Below, piece after piece: positions 10,538 to 21,001 of a stretch of 64,000 bases of DNA (its first letter is position 1; every line of letters starts with the position of its first letter). Location of the stretch: contig CM041465.1 of assembly GCA_023213395.1 (NCBI GenBank), positions 226,059,741 through 226,123,740 on the forward strand, in the 5' to 3' direction. The DNA is from Cycas panzhihuaensis (lineage: Eukaryota; Cycadophyta). The notes beneath the pieces are model-generated. The model was not told the DNA's origin. It saw only the letters and a list, made by a program, of their open reading frames with translations, and ran no database searches. A program made the translations under genes and the position numbers.

Positions 10538-11094
10538 AATTTTGTTGGTTCTTCTATTGCATGATATAAATTCATTTCCTTGAATGTTGATGATGTCTCA
10601 TTAGTGGCAATTGTTGTGTTGGAGGTGTCATCCAAAGTCATCTCAATTGAATATTTTCCATTCCCCAACATAGGACGAACCACTTGACTTCCTCCATCTA
10701 ACAATGTAAAGGTCACATCCTTCCAACTTTGAAGGCACTCTATTTTATATAGCCATGGACGATCTAGTAATGCTGGATGGGGCACCATGCCCTTTATCGT
10801 CTCAATGATAGCAAAGTCAATTAGCACCACAATACTTCCTACATCCAGCTTAACATTTGATAATTTGCCCATTGGTTTAACAAAAAATTCATTGTCCAGT
10901 TTCAACAAATATGTTGTGGTTTCCAACCTCGGGCTCCTCAATTTCTTCCATGTTGTTGTGGTTAACACACTCACTATTGTGCCTCTATCAACAATCATGC
11001 CATGGAATATTTCACCTAAAACTATGATGGTAACTATAGGATCATGGTCAAAAGAAGGCATCACTTTCTTTAGGCTCTTTATGGATTCCTTATG
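10538..11094 (-). pseudogene. TatX-m aspartic protease (Tat/Athila-like gypsy)
   Basis: The minus-strand frame is open for about 180 residues. GMIVDRGTIVSVLT corresponds to the D-x-G active-site loop (serine or glycine replaced by arginine). LLDRPWLYKIECLQSW matches the LLGRPWL...W block typical of Tat and Athila lineage proteases. The residues after it (LDDTSNTTI) align with LDDASSTTI at about 53050 in TatX-p. It is cut at 10537 by Gyp1 and continues at 851. The protease would process the polyprotein; no RT of this element lies in the window. Confidence 0.75.
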
Positions 11095-12281
11095 CTATAA
11101 TATGCCCATTTTGATCCATTTGATAACTTGTTCCAGTGGAATGGTCAACTGCAATGGCTTCATTAGATTCTCCATTAATAGTAGCATTTGAGGTATATCC
11201 TCCATTTGTAGTCCCTTAAACAATTCTTCTGCTTGGACTATATGTGGTTGTGCTTCTTTTATTGCTGATTCCTTTTCTTTAGGCTTGTTTTTCCTTATAT
11301 GAACATATTTCATCACTGGTTTGGCCATCTACAACTTGTTCTCCTCTTGTTTTCTCATTGCCTCTTCTAGTGTTCTCTTGGCAGCTTCGAAATAGTCTAT
11401 CTCTATCCTAGGGTTGGGATAATCATCTATCTCCTTCTCTTTCCCCTTTTGTTTACTCCTCGTTTGTAGTTTAACAGTTTTACTGGTTTTGGGAACTATG
11501 GTCATAAGATTTGTGACCTTGGCTTTTCCCTTACAATCCTGTGTTCGATGATTCTCTAGTCTGCAATCTTTGCATACAAACGAACATTGCTCATGTGCCT
11601 TGCCTGTTGGGCAATTGGACTTCCAATGGCCAAACTCAAGCCACACTAGGCATCTCCCCATTGGTGCCTTTTTCTTCAATGCTTTGGGCATATTTCTAGC
11701 AGCATATAGGTGCCTAGTTGATTTAGTGCCTTTGCCTCTGCCTCTACCTCTACCTCTATGACTTCATCCTTTAGGATTAAAATAATAATCCTTTGTATTG
11801 GCACCACTTGTTTTTCTTTCTCATGGCACTGTTTTTAGGGTTAAGTTTGCATTCCTTTGTGGAATGCAAATCCTCATCGCAGATATGACACCATTTGTCA
11901 ATTTGAAACTCTTTCCCCTTCTTCTTTTTACTTTTATTTTCTTCCTCATTTTTTTAGCCACCTCTATTCTGAGGGCTTCTACCTTAGATTCCTTCTTCGT
12001 CTTGTCCACTTGGAAGATTGGGTGATTGTGCTGCTGTTGTTTTATCTATCTCAATTCTTCTTGTAATCTTAGTATTAATGGATCATGGCCTCCCGCTTGG
12101 GCATCCATTTCTACCTCAAAATCTAGGGCTAATTCTTGAGAATTTTTGAAAGATTTCAACAGATGCATTTGGATCATTGACTTTAATTTTTCATTCAACT
12201 GTTTGACAAAATAGTTCTTCAGATTATGATCTGTGACCTTCTCATTCATCATACTAGTTGCTATGATTTTCATGTCATTTA
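11095..12281 (-). pseudogene. TatX-m gag C-terminal half with Cys/His cluster
   Basis: Minus strand. The stretch 12281-12046 (KNYFVKQLNEKLKSMIQMH, SQELALDFEVEMDAQAGG) follows the capsid core. A lysine-rich region comes next. At 11691-11329 there is an atypical zinc cluster (CLVWLEFGHWKSNCP, then CKDCRLENHRTQDC), consistent with two degenerate knuckles. A charged linker (11328-11095) leads to the protease. Frames are shifted between blocks. TRG1 interrupts it at 12281/14286. Confidence 0.7.
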
Positions 12282-12520
12282 TGTTATGATACTCCACCAT
12301 ATGAGGTTATTGTGTTTATCCCACATGCATAAGTCTAAGAGATGGGTAGCCTTAATAGCCCATATATATGTATGTAATGTATAAGTCGGATCATGATGTA
12401 TTTTGTAATCTTATGTTAATTGAATGTTCTTTGGAACTTCATCTCTTTCTTTATCGTTTGTTTATCATTTTCTATTTCTATTTCTCTATGTTGAATGGTA
12501 ACAGGAATAGGTTTATTACA
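12282..12520 (+). repeat. TRG1 5' LTR
   Basis: TGTTATGATACTCC...GGTTTATTACA, 98% identical to 14047-14285. A TATATATG stretch near 12362-12370 is a possible promoter. The word TATCCCACATGCAT and the following spacing are shared with the Gyp2 LTRs. Confidence 0.93.
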
Positions 12521-12522
12521 AG

Positions 12523-12534
12523 TGGTATCAGAGC
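12523..12534 (+). other. TRG1 primer-binding site
   Basis: A perfect TGGTATCAGAGC after a two-base AG spacer. Confidence 0.95.
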
Positions 12535-13226
12535 ACCCAGGTTGAGAGAGGGGTTTTTGTTCGGTATTAAAGTAGTGATTTGGGAGGTGCCATAACGTTG
12601 AAATTTCTGAAAAGTAATAGTGAAATTGAGACGAAATAGCTCGTTCTATAAAATTTGAGTGGTCGCACTACAGATTTTGGGGTGAAAGTGCGAAAATTGC
12701 AGCAAAATTAATTTTGGCCTGCGTTTTTTCCGTCGCCGTATTTTTGGGACAGATCTGCAACCTCAACTTCAAAGAGCCATAGCTTTGGCTACAGGTATCC
12801 AAATGACCTCAAATTTTTTTTGATTCTATGCATTTTCGAATTTACTTTCCAATGGAAGTGGTTTGAGGTTGATCAGAATTCGGAGTGAAAAGTTATTAGC
12901 AGTTTATCAGAAGGTACTATTACAGTCTCTAAAAACCCTAATTGTGAAATTCTTAAAAGGGGCATAACTTTTGATTGAGATGTCAGAATTGACTTTCGTC
13001 TGAACCGTTGGAATCGTGTTTCAGAGGCCATCATTTTCATCCATATTTCATGTATTTTTGAGCTATATTTTTTTTTTGAAATAAGTTTTTAGGAATTTAA
13101 GGATTTCATATTATACTTTTCTTAGCCACAAAGCCATTGCTCTTGAGGCCCAATATATATTTTTGTAACAAAATTAGGGGATAACAGGCTATAGACACCC
13201 CTAATCTCTTCTATATCCATATTATC
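12535..13226 (+). other. TRG1 5' leader
   Basis: About 0.7 kb without a coding pattern between the PBS and the gag ATG. It could hold the packaging signal recognised by a helper gag, but no specific motif is identified. Confidence 0.6.
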
Positions 13227-14054
13227 ATGGATACAAGAAGGCCTATACCGTGCATCTTTAATGCGGATGGGACTCTTTCTGTAAGTGATTGGGTTGATGA
13301 TATAGAGGCATATTTAAAATCACTTGATGATGACTACATGAACAATAAAGAGATGACTAAAGTAGCATCATTGTATCTGCAAGGAGAAGCTTACCTTTGG
13401 TTTCAAGAGTGGTATAACACACATAATACATTTAATTCATTTTTATTTCTAAAATTAGATATTCGTATTAAATACCATGCTTCTTGATGGAAAAAAATGC
13501 AAAATCTTGAGAAAGACAAACAAGAAGCACGGCAAATACTTGAGAAGTATAATCGTAGCATGGGACAAGGAATTCTCCCCACTCCACAAAGTCAAGAACA
13601 AAAGAAAGATGATGAGAAAGAAAAGAAATGTCAAGAGCAAGTAACAGAAGTTGTTTGCCACCCCACACCACCAGCAGCACCTAAGGACAAGGGAGAAAAG
13701 ACATCACAAATAGTTGAAAGACAAACTAAAGTGGAACCATATCAGCATCCACATTATCAAGAGGCCCAACGCAACAAAACTTATCAAGCAAGGCACTCAT
13801 CAACTACAAACACCAGGCAAGCACATTATTCGAGTTTAAGGTTTCAACATTATAGATATCCAGAGTATATCAGAGGATGTTCAGCGTGTATCAAAATCAA
13901 CTTGGGATGGATAGATCCCCATTCCATGCGCAACTTTTCTAATGACCTTCGCAGTAGCTATCAATTGGATATTAATAACATGAGATGGTCACATGCATCA
14001 TTAAATCAAGATGCTTCGAGGGCGAAGCATTTTAGGGGGGAGGGCATGTTATGA
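13227..14054 (+). pseudogene. TRG1 gag-like protein, one in-frame stop
   Basis: The ATG at 13227 begins MDTRRPIPCIFNADG. The capsid-like core SDWVDDIEAYLKSLDDD, VASLYLQGEAYLWFQEWY resembles Ty3/gypsy gag (compare IASLYMESELYQWYQW in Gyp2). A single TGA at 13485-13487 interrupts the frame; the same frame then stays open to 14054, just inside the 3' LTR. That gives about 275 codons, with a lysine/glutamate-rich stretch and a proline/glutamine-rich C-terminus but no CCHC knuckle. The nearly open frame in an element with no pol suggests gag was kept recently. A frame ending at the LTR edge is common in such elements. Confidence 0.78.
14011..14046 (+). other. TRG1 pre-PPT hairpin and polypurine tract
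   Basis: ATGCTTCG (14011-14018), loop AGGG, then CGAAGCAT (14023-14030) form a perfect 8-bp stem. AGGGGGGAGGG follows and abuts the 3' LTR. The stem differs from that of Gyp2 at two positions, both with compensating changes. Confidence 0.75.
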
Positions 14055-14285
14055 TCCTCCACCATATGAGGTTATTGTGTTTATCCCACATGCATAAGTC
14101 TAAGAGATGGGTAGCCTTAATAGCCCATATATATGTATGTAATGTATAAGTCGGATCATGATGTATTTTGTAATCTTATGTTAATTGAATGTTCTTTGGA
14201 ACTTCATCTATTTCTTTATCGTTTGTCTATCATTTTCTATTTCTATTTCTTTATGTTGAATGGTAACAGGAATAGGTTCATTACA
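14047..14285 (+). repeat. TRG1 3' LTR
   Basis: TGTTATGATCCTCC...GGTTCATTACA; 5 differences from the 5' LTR across 239 bases, making TRG1 one of the younger insertions here. Confidence 0.93.
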
Positions 14286-14993
14286 ACTTATGTAAGTTAA
14301 AACTAATTCAACGGGTCTCTACTTGATTTCTTTCAGGGTAATTTTGACAACTTCATTGTTGCAAAATTTTTGAAATTTTTCTTTAAATTTCTTTCCCATG
14401 TTTTCGCAAGTTTCTACTTTATCTAACTCTTTGTACCATGCCAAGGGTACTCCCCTCAATGTGCATGTGAATCTGGTCTTGATCTTTGCCTCATTTGTGA
14501 TTTTTTTGACATTTACCAAATTTTGAAATAGATAGACATGCTTGGTAGCATCTGACATATCATTGAAGATCAACATGCCAAATTCCCTTGAATCATCAAT
14601 TTTTGGTGAATATGTTGGTATATATTCCAACTCTGAAGTATTAGGTGGCAAAATTTCTCTTTCTGGGGATTTGAGTGGTGTAGTCTCTTGTTTTAGAGGA
14701 ATCTCCTCCTCTTCCACTATATTGGGTTTTGGTGGTGCTTTAGGTGTACTTCTCCCAACACTCTCCCTTCCAAACAAGGGATTCTTAAAAGATGTTTCTA
14801 GATGAGTAAGTTTTGGCATTCCTGGTATCTACATTGTTAATGGTGTTGTTATCAGAAACGATTGCTTGGACCCTTTATTTGACAAATCCGCAAAGAACTA
14901 TCTTGTTAAGCAATTCTTCCAATATGTTGAGGGACCTTCCTCTACCTTTTCGTCGTGGTCACTTAGGTTTTTCGGAGTAGAATCCACACTTAT
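14286..14993 (-). pseudogene. TatX-m gag capsid region
   Basis: The minus-strand frame at 14819-14319 has a proline/glutamate-rich N-terminal stretch, then the gag core TRFTCTLRGVPLAWYKELDK and KKFKEKFQKFCNNEVV. The same block occurs in TatX-p at 32395-32540 (VRTLRGVPLVWYKEL, KEFQEKFQKLRNN), which shows the two are one family. Upstream (14993-14820) the coding sense continues with stops. The element is cut by Gyp2 at 14994 and resumes at 21002. Confidence 0.78.
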
Positions 14994-15078
14994 TGTTATG
15001 TACCCAACCTCTTTACAGTGTATCTACCTTCTTTGTAGTATGTATAACTTCTTCCACTATTTTCATAATGTATCTTCT

Positions 15079-15113
<35 letters not shown>

Positions 15114-15374
15114 CTAGTCTCTTACTTTTCTCTTATTGTAATTATCCCACATGCATGAGTTAAGCAGGATAAGTAACTCTAGTAGTCTTATATATATGTA
15201 TTTTCACTATTGTAATAGGCATTGGAGAATATTACGACATTGCGTAGTTGGGAGGTTGCCCCCTTGAAGAGGCCCATTACTGTAAGTTTTCTTTTGTAAT
15301 CAATAAAGTTTCTTGAGATTTCCATGCAAATTGTGTTCTTGTTAATTGTTAGGATTGTGGCAAGGTTGCTTGCA
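14994..15374 (+). repeat. Gyp2 5' LTR
   Basis: TGTTATGTACCC...GGTTGCTTGCA. Contains a (CT)n microsatellite at about 15083-15111, a TATATATA stretch at about 15190 and an AATAAA signal at 15302-15307. Confidence 0.93.
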
Positions 15375-15376
15375 AG

Positions 15377-15388
15377 TGGTTTCAGAGC
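15377..15388 (+). other. Gyp2 primer-binding site
   Basis: TGGTTTCAGAGC after an AG spacer; one mismatch to the initiator-methionine tRNA complement. Confidence 0.9.
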
Positions 15389-16229
15389 TCTTTCTAGGGC
15401 GATTTCTGGAGCAAAATTTTTTTTCCTTGGCGTCTTACCTCAACTATCTACCGTATGCTCTCACCTTGCCCTCACGGGATCTTGGTGAGCAGAAAGTAGT
15501 GAAAGTGGTGGGGTACTGGAAGGATGATAGGGAGATTTCTATAGTATTTTAGAGTTGTGACAACAAGTGGCATTTCCCATCTCTTCTCTCATTATTCTTC
15601 TTGTTGTAGTTCCAAGGGTAGATAACTGTGCTCAGCACCTACCTCTTGGTTAGGTAGAGACCCTGGCCCAGGGGTCTTAAAATATCCTAGCAAGTTGTTG
15701 TTTCTGGCCCAACACGTTCGCGTGTGAAGGAATGCGTTCCAGGCTTTAGACAACGGTTGTCACGAGAGTGAGCTTCCACGTCCCTTGATTATATCAGAAG
15801 ACCCCTTCTAGGTTTATTCCTGAATCCATCCTAGTGAGCCATTGAACGTTTGTCATCTATAGTGCACCGGTAAGTGGTTAGCCTTGGGAAGTTACTCCCC
15901 ATGTACCCTGGAGATGGGATAGTACTACTGCAGAGTAGAGCAGGGCCTCTACAATGGATACTATTTACGCCTAGGATCAGTATATTAGAGGGCCTATAGA
16001 CTAGACACTCTTCTAAAGGTAGGAAACCACATCCATCCTTTTTTGGCCACAAAAGAGTCAAAACAGAGCTATTGAAAAGGGTTTCAGTTAAGGGTCCAAG
16101 CAGGGTACCAAACTTCAAAGATGAATATCTGTGAACCAGGAGAGATTTAGAGCTCCTATCTGGATAAGATTTAATTGAAGGCAAAAAAAATGAAACAAAT
16201 TTAAGATTGAGCTAAGGTCAAGAAAAAGA
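15389..16229 (+). other. Gyp2 5' leader
   Basis: Some 0.84 kb between the PBS and the gag ATG with no coding pattern; open frames on the minus strand here are not supported by homology. Confidence 0.65.
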
Positions 16230-17000
16230 ATGGCCCCCAAAAGCATCATCCTTAAATGGAACTTTGATCTTAATGAGGCCATCACTACATTGAGAGAAAA
16301 AATGGATGACAAAATACAAGGCCTGCTAGATCGACTTGAAGGAATGGAAGGCTTAGAGGACCGCTTTAAGGAGTTCATGATTGAACTAATGGACAAGGGC
16401 ACCACCAACAAGGGTAACCCAATAAAAGAAGATGACCACCTTTACAAAGGGAAGGAAAGGATAATTTTTCATACGGATGATGAACTCTTTGATAATAGAC
16501 GCAGGAGACCAACTTTTCTCCCAAGGTAGAGCCAAAAAAATTCAATGGTGTTAATGTTCAAATTTGGGTGTCCCAGATGGAGCAATATTTTGCTCTTCAA
16601 CAAGTCCTCGATGACAAGAAAATAGCAATAGCCTCCTTGTACATGGAGTCTGAGCTGTACCAGTGGTACCAATGGGTGAAAAAGAAGGTTAGCAGGCTCA
16701 ATTATGGATGGGACAATTTCGTGGACTTGGAGACCCAGTATGACAACACTTGGGTCATTGATTATTTTAGTCAACTTACAAAGATTCGACAGGAGGGGAC
16801 AGTTTTAGAATACACCTCTAATACCAGCGTCTCTCTACATGAGTTGACAACCTCAGTGAAGAACAAATGCTAGAATTATACATCGGTGGCCTTCGAGATG
16901 AGGTTAAGCATGAGCTTCGCCTCTTGAACCCTTAAACGATCACAAAAGCCATCAAGCTAGCATGCCAATTTAAAGCAAAGAACAAGGCATTCCGACAACC
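16230..17000 (+). pseudogene. Gyp2 gag capsid region
   Basis: Starts MAPKSIILKWNFDLNEAITT, followed by a charged helix. After a frame break near 16529 the core continues: VWVSQMEQYFALQQVLDDKK, IASLYMESELYQWYQW, WDNFVDLETQYDNTWVIDYF. Further stops lie before the zinc knuckle. It is the capsid of a Ty3/gypsy element. Confidence 0.85.
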
Positions 17001-17001
17001 A

Positions 17002-17688
17002 ATGCGGCCATATATAGATACGAGAATGCCATCACATGCCCTAGTTGCATCGCAATCACCAACTGTTCATCGGATGACAACCCAGGAAGTGGACAAAAAA
17101 AGGTTAAAAGGTCTCTGTTTTCAATGCAACCAAAAATGGCATAAAGAACACCGGTGTACAGAGAAACAATTATTTATTATTGAGAACACAGATGAGGATG
17201 CACTAGAGGAAGAACATGCTTTCGAACAATCACACAAGGATAGTCCAGAATCTTCAGGGCCACCAGAAGTACCAATAGATGATGAGGAGGAAACAATAAC
17301 AATTTTAGTCCATGTTTTAGTGGGAATTGCAACCCCACAAACCCTTAAATTCATTGGATACGTCAAGAAACAAAGGGTGGTAGTATTAGTCAATTCTACT
17401 AGCACCCATAAATTTATTAATAAAAAAATGGCTGAAGAACTCAATTTCTTTTTGTATCTAGTAAAGAACTTCCAGGTCATTGTCGCCAATGGGGGAACAC
17501 TACCATGTGGGGGAAAATGCCATAATGTTCGACTCACCATGGGAGAGTTCCATATATCTACTTCAATGCTTGTCATCCCTGTGGGAGGAGTGGGTGTGGT
17601 CTTAGGAGTTCAATGGTTAAAAACACTTGGCATCTTTCAACTTAACTTCCAAGAGTTGTTCATGCAATTCAACTGGGAGGGTCGCTAG
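17002..17688 (+). pseudogene. Gyp2 CCHC knuckle and aspartic protease
   Basis: Open for 228 residues. CFQCNQKWHKEHRC is the gag zinc knuckle. After an acidic linker the protease appears as VVVLVNSTSTHKFINKKMAEEL, where an active member would have VDSGST: the catalytic aspartate is now asparagine and the glycine is lost. VGVVLGVQWLKTLGIFQLNF closes the domain. Confidence 0.87.
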
Positions 17689-17899
17689 TATCAACTTAAT
17701 GGGATCACCCCACCGCCATCTCAAGCCATTAGCTCACACAGGATGGAGAAGTTGATATAGAAGGGGGGCACAGGCTTAATTGCAAAATGTTATGTTCTTA
17801 TAGGACAAGAGTCCCAAGGTGAAGTGACCCCATTCCATAATGACCACCTTCTACTAGAATTGCAAGAAGTCCTACTTAGTAATCCTCAAGTTTTTGACG

Positions 17900-18600
17900 A
17901 ATGCCCCAAAGGACTACCACCATAAAGAGAGCAAGACCATGCCATTGAACTCATCGGTGGGAGCAACCCACCTAGTGTACATCCATACAGATACTTGTAC
18001 CAACAAAAGAACGAAATTGAAAAATTGGTATGTGAGTTACTAGATGCTGGAGTCATTCAAGAGAGCAAAAGTGCTTTCTTTGCTCCTATCATTTTGGTTG
18101 GGAAGAAAGATGGCTCATTCCAGATGTGCATTGAGTATAGGGAACTAAACAAAATCATAGCTAAGGACAAATTTCCTATACTAGTTATTGATGAACTATT
18201 GGATGAATTGCATCGGGCTACCATATTCACATCCTTGGATCTTCAATCAAGGTACCATCAAATTAGGATTAGGGTGGAAGATGTTCACAAAACAACATTT
18301 CGAACTCATGAGGGCCTACAACATTCTAGGGACTCATGAACAAAATCCTTCATCCGTACTTAAAGAAATTCGTCTTGTTTTTTTTTTTTTGATGACATCC
18401 TTATATACAGTTGGACAGTAGCAGAACATCTTCAACATGTGGACAAGGTCCTAAAATTATTGGAAGAAAACTAATTGTATGTCAAAAGATCCAAGTGTAA
18501 CTTTGGAAAAAGAAAGCTAGAGTACTTAGGACACATCATCTCTCCAAATAGAATAGAAGTTGATACAAAGAAGATCATCATAATTCAGAATTAGCCCCAA
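17900..18600 (+). pseudogene. Gyp2 reverse transcriptase with a small internal deletion
   Basis: RT blocks: NEIEKLVCELLDAGVIQ, FFAPIILVGKKDGSFQMCIEYRELNK, FPILVIDELLDELHRATIF, SRYHQIRIRVEDVHKTTFRTHEGL. The next block, expected to hold the F-G-L-T-N-A-P motif, is missing. The text resumes with MNKILHPYLKKFVL and an intact FFDDILIYS box in another frame beside a T homopolymer (18379-18392). KRKLEYLGHIISP follows. Confidence 0.85.
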
Positions 18601-19200
18601 CCTAGGAACATCAAAAGCCTTCAGGGATTCCTAGGACTGATTGGATATTATCAGAAATTTGTAAAAGGGTATGCAGGGATAGCTGCACCTTTGACACAGC
18701 TACTAAAAAAAGATTCATTCCAATGGAAAAATATGGTAAGTGAAGCTTTTGCAAAGCTCAAGGAAGCCATGACCACTACACCTATTGCTAGCAATGCCCG
18801 ACTTCACAAAACCATTCACAATTGAATGTGATGCATCAGGTCAAGGATTGGGGCAGTGCTTATGCAAGAGGGACAACCCCTAGCATTTGAAAGCCAGAAG
18901 TTGCAACCGAGGGACATGGGCAAGTCCACTTATGAAAAGGAAATGATGGCAATCTTATATGTAGTTAGGAAGTGGCGCCAATACCTTCTTGGAGCGTATT
19001 TCAGAATTAAAACGGACCATGACAGTCTTAAGTACTTCTTGGACCAGAGGGTAGCTTTTGAGGAACAACAAAAATGGGTTTAAAAAATGCAAGGGTTTGA
19101 CTTTGAAATCGTTTACAGGAAAGGGGAGGGACATGTAGTAACTGACACCCTTTCCAGGAAAGAGGAGGAACCCACATTGTGCACCATAACATCTATTAGT
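18600..19200 (+). pseudogene. Gyp2 RNase H
   Basis: SLQGFLGLIGYYQKFVKGYAGIAAP connects RT to RNase H. LLKKDSFQWKN, a shifted ECDASGQG, then MLMQEGQPLAFESQKL, STYEKEMMAILYVVRKWRQYLL, KTDHDSLKYFLDQR and FDFEIVYRKGEGHVVTDTLSRK complete the domain, with one frameshift near 18790 and a stop near 19081. Confidence 0.86.
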
Positions 19201-19242
19201 CCCTTTTGGATTTAAGAAGCGCGGCCAGAATGGGAGCAAAAC

Positions 19243-20400
19243 ATGGAAATCTTAAAAATGATCCAAGACCTCCAAAATGACCTAGAGAGTCATAAGGGGT
19301 TTTCATGGTCAGCAAATGCATTATGGTATAAAAATAGATTATACCTGAACCCAAAGTCCAAGCTCAAGGAAGGGATCCTCCATGATGCCTATAACTCACC
19401 AATAGCTGACCACTCAGGATTCCAGAAGACTTATTCAAAGGATTAAACAATCATTTTATTGGAATGGGCTAAAACAAGATACAAAGAATTGGGTTACAAA
19501 TTGTGACATTTGCCAGCGGCATAAAGGTGAAACCATGAAGACCCCATGATTACTGCAACCTCTACTAGTGCCAGATTAGCGTTGGGAGGAAATATCCATG
19601 GATTTTGTCACGGGGTTACCCAAATCCAATGGCAAAGATGCAATCTTTATGGTGGTGGATAGGTTGACCAAATATGCCTATTTTTGTGGAATTCAATCCA
19701 CCTATACGGCGAAACAGATTGCAGAAACGTTTTGGAGGGAAATACATTGCCTTTGTGGAATGCCAAGGAAGATTGTTAGTGATCGAGATCCTAAGTTCAT
19801 TAGTCACTTCTAGATTGAATTCTTCTAGATGCTCGGTACCAAGCTGACCATGAGCTCAACATACCACCCACAAACAGATCAACAAATGAAGGTAGTTAAC
19901 AAGTGCTTAGAAGGATATCTTTGTGGTTATGTCTTAGATAAACAAAATCATTGGTGTTGATGGCTCCCTCTAGCAGAATGGTGGTATAATACAACTTATC
20001 ATATATCCAGCAGGATGACCCCATTCCAAGCACTATATGGTTATCCTCCACCATCCATATAGAACTATGTCCGGGAGACCTCCAAGGTACAAGCAATAGA
20101 AGAGCATCTACAACAACAAGCTGCAATGCTTCGAGTACTAAATGATAACCTCAATTTAGCCCAAAACAGAATGAAGCAACAAGTTGACAAAAAGCGAAGG
20201 GAGCGGGCATTCCAACTAAGAGATTGGGTCTACTTTCGCCTGCAACCTTACAAATAGATGTCACTCAAAATGAATACCAAGCACAAGCTAGGGCCACGAT
20301 TTTATGGGCCATATCGGGTCCTCAAATGTGTGGGAGAGGTGGCTTATGCCCTAGATTTGTCGGCAACTACCAAAATTCATAATGTCTTCCACGTATCCTA
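19243..20400 (+). pseudogene. Gyp2 integrase
   Basis: The N-terminal zinc region (HDAYNSPIADHSGFQKT) is followed by a frameshift. The core at 19598 has MDFVTGLPKSNGKDAIFMVVDRL and VSDRDPKFISHF, the two catalytic aspartates. STYHPQTDQQMKVVNKCLEG replaces the expected glutamate with methionine/lysine near the third catalytic position. The C-terminal domain ([41 protein letters not shown]) runs to about 20412. At least five stops interrupt it. Confidence 0.87.
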
Positions 20401-20429
20401 TCTGAAAAAGGTTATCGGCTAGCAAGTGC

Positions 20430-20621
20430 AAGCACAGACTCTTGGATGAGGAAGGAAAACTCCAGTTGATACCAGAACAAGTCCTTGAGGAAAGGGTGTG
20501 GCATTTATGTTCTTGGCAAATCAAGGAGTACCTCGCCAAATGGAAGCACCTACCATGGGAAGAGTCTACCTATGAGACTGAGCAGTTTATCCGAGAACAT
20601 CCAACACTGCTCAAGCTTTGA
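20430..20621 (+). pseudogene. Gyp2 chromodomain
   Basis: In one frame: LDEEGKLQLIPEQVLEERVW, then IKEYLAKWKHLPWEESTYE and TEQFIREHPTLLKL, ending at TGA 20619-20621. The Y-x-x-K-W-K-x-L-P-x-E-x-S/T-x-E pattern is the chromodomain found at the integrase C-terminus of plant chromoviruses, where it is thought to direct insertion to marked chromatin. The stop codon lies inside the hairpin described next. Confidence 0.83.
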
Positions 20622-20648
20622 GGGCAAAGCTTTTTAAGGGGGAGGACT
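20613..20648 (+). other. Gyp2 pre-PPT hairpin and polypurine tract
   Basis: AAGCTTTG (20613-20620), loop AGGG, CAAAGCTT (20625-20632): a perfect 8-bp stem overlapping the pol stop codon. AAGGGGGAGGA follows before the LTR. Confidence 0.78.
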
Positions 20649-21001
20649 TGTTATGTACCCAACCTCCTTACAATGTATCTACCTTCTTCCATTATTTTCA
20701 TGATGTATCTTCTTCTTCTTCTTCTCTCTCTCTCTCTCCACTAGTCTCTTACTTTTCTCTTATTGTAATTATCCCACATGCATGAGTTAAGCATGATAAG
20801 TAACTCTAGTAGTCCTATATATATGTAGCTCCACTATTGTAATAGGCATTGGAGAATATTGTGACATTGCGTGGTTGGGAGGTTGACCCCTCGCAGAGGC
20901 CCATTATTGTAAGTTCTCTTTTGCGATCAATAAAGTTTCTTGAGATTTCCTTGCAAATTGTGTTCTTGTTAATTGTTAGGATTGTGGCAAGGTTGCTTGC
21001 A
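20649..21001 (+). repeat. Gyp2 3' LTR
   Basis: About 94% identical to 14994-15374, with a shorter (CT)n run at about 20723-20738 and a 15-bp deletion near 20688. Confidence 0.93.

Larger units (their letters stand above)
12282..14285 (+). mobile_element. TRG1: 2-kb gag-only LTR element (TR-GAG type)
   Basis: Two 239-bp LTRs (12282-12520 and 14047-14285) differ at only 5 positions. A PBS and a polypurine tract are in place, and the 1.5-kb interior codes only for a gag-like protein; there is no protease, RT or integrase. This is the structure of non-autonomous terminal-repeat-with-gag elements. Flanks ATTTA (12277-12281) and ACTTA (14286-14290) match at 4 of 5 bases and are the likely target duplication. 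LTR words and the pre-PPT hairpin resemble Gyp2, a candidate helper family. Confidence 0.88.
14994..21001 (+). mobile_element. Gyp2: Ty3/gypsy chromovirus
   Basis: A 6-kb element with LTRs at 14994-15374 and 20649-21001 and a perfect CTTAT duplication (14989-14993 and 21002-21006). The order is PBS, gag, CCHC, protease, RT, RNase H, integrase, chromodomain, hairpin/PPT. LTRs differ by roughly 20 substitutions over 330 aligned bases, plus a (CT)n length change and a 15-bp gap. Pol contains many stops, so this copy is dead, but all domains are recognisable. Confidence 0.95.

Noticed and set aside
15083-15111. (CT)n run in the Gyp2 LTR as a GAGA-type regulatory element
   Set aside because: Length differs strongly between the two LTRs of the same element, which fits slippage; no evidence of constraint.
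15831-16411. Minus-strand open frames of about 100-117 codons in the Gyp2 leader and gag
   Set aside because: They overlap the plus-strand gag start and leader of Gyp2; shadow frames.
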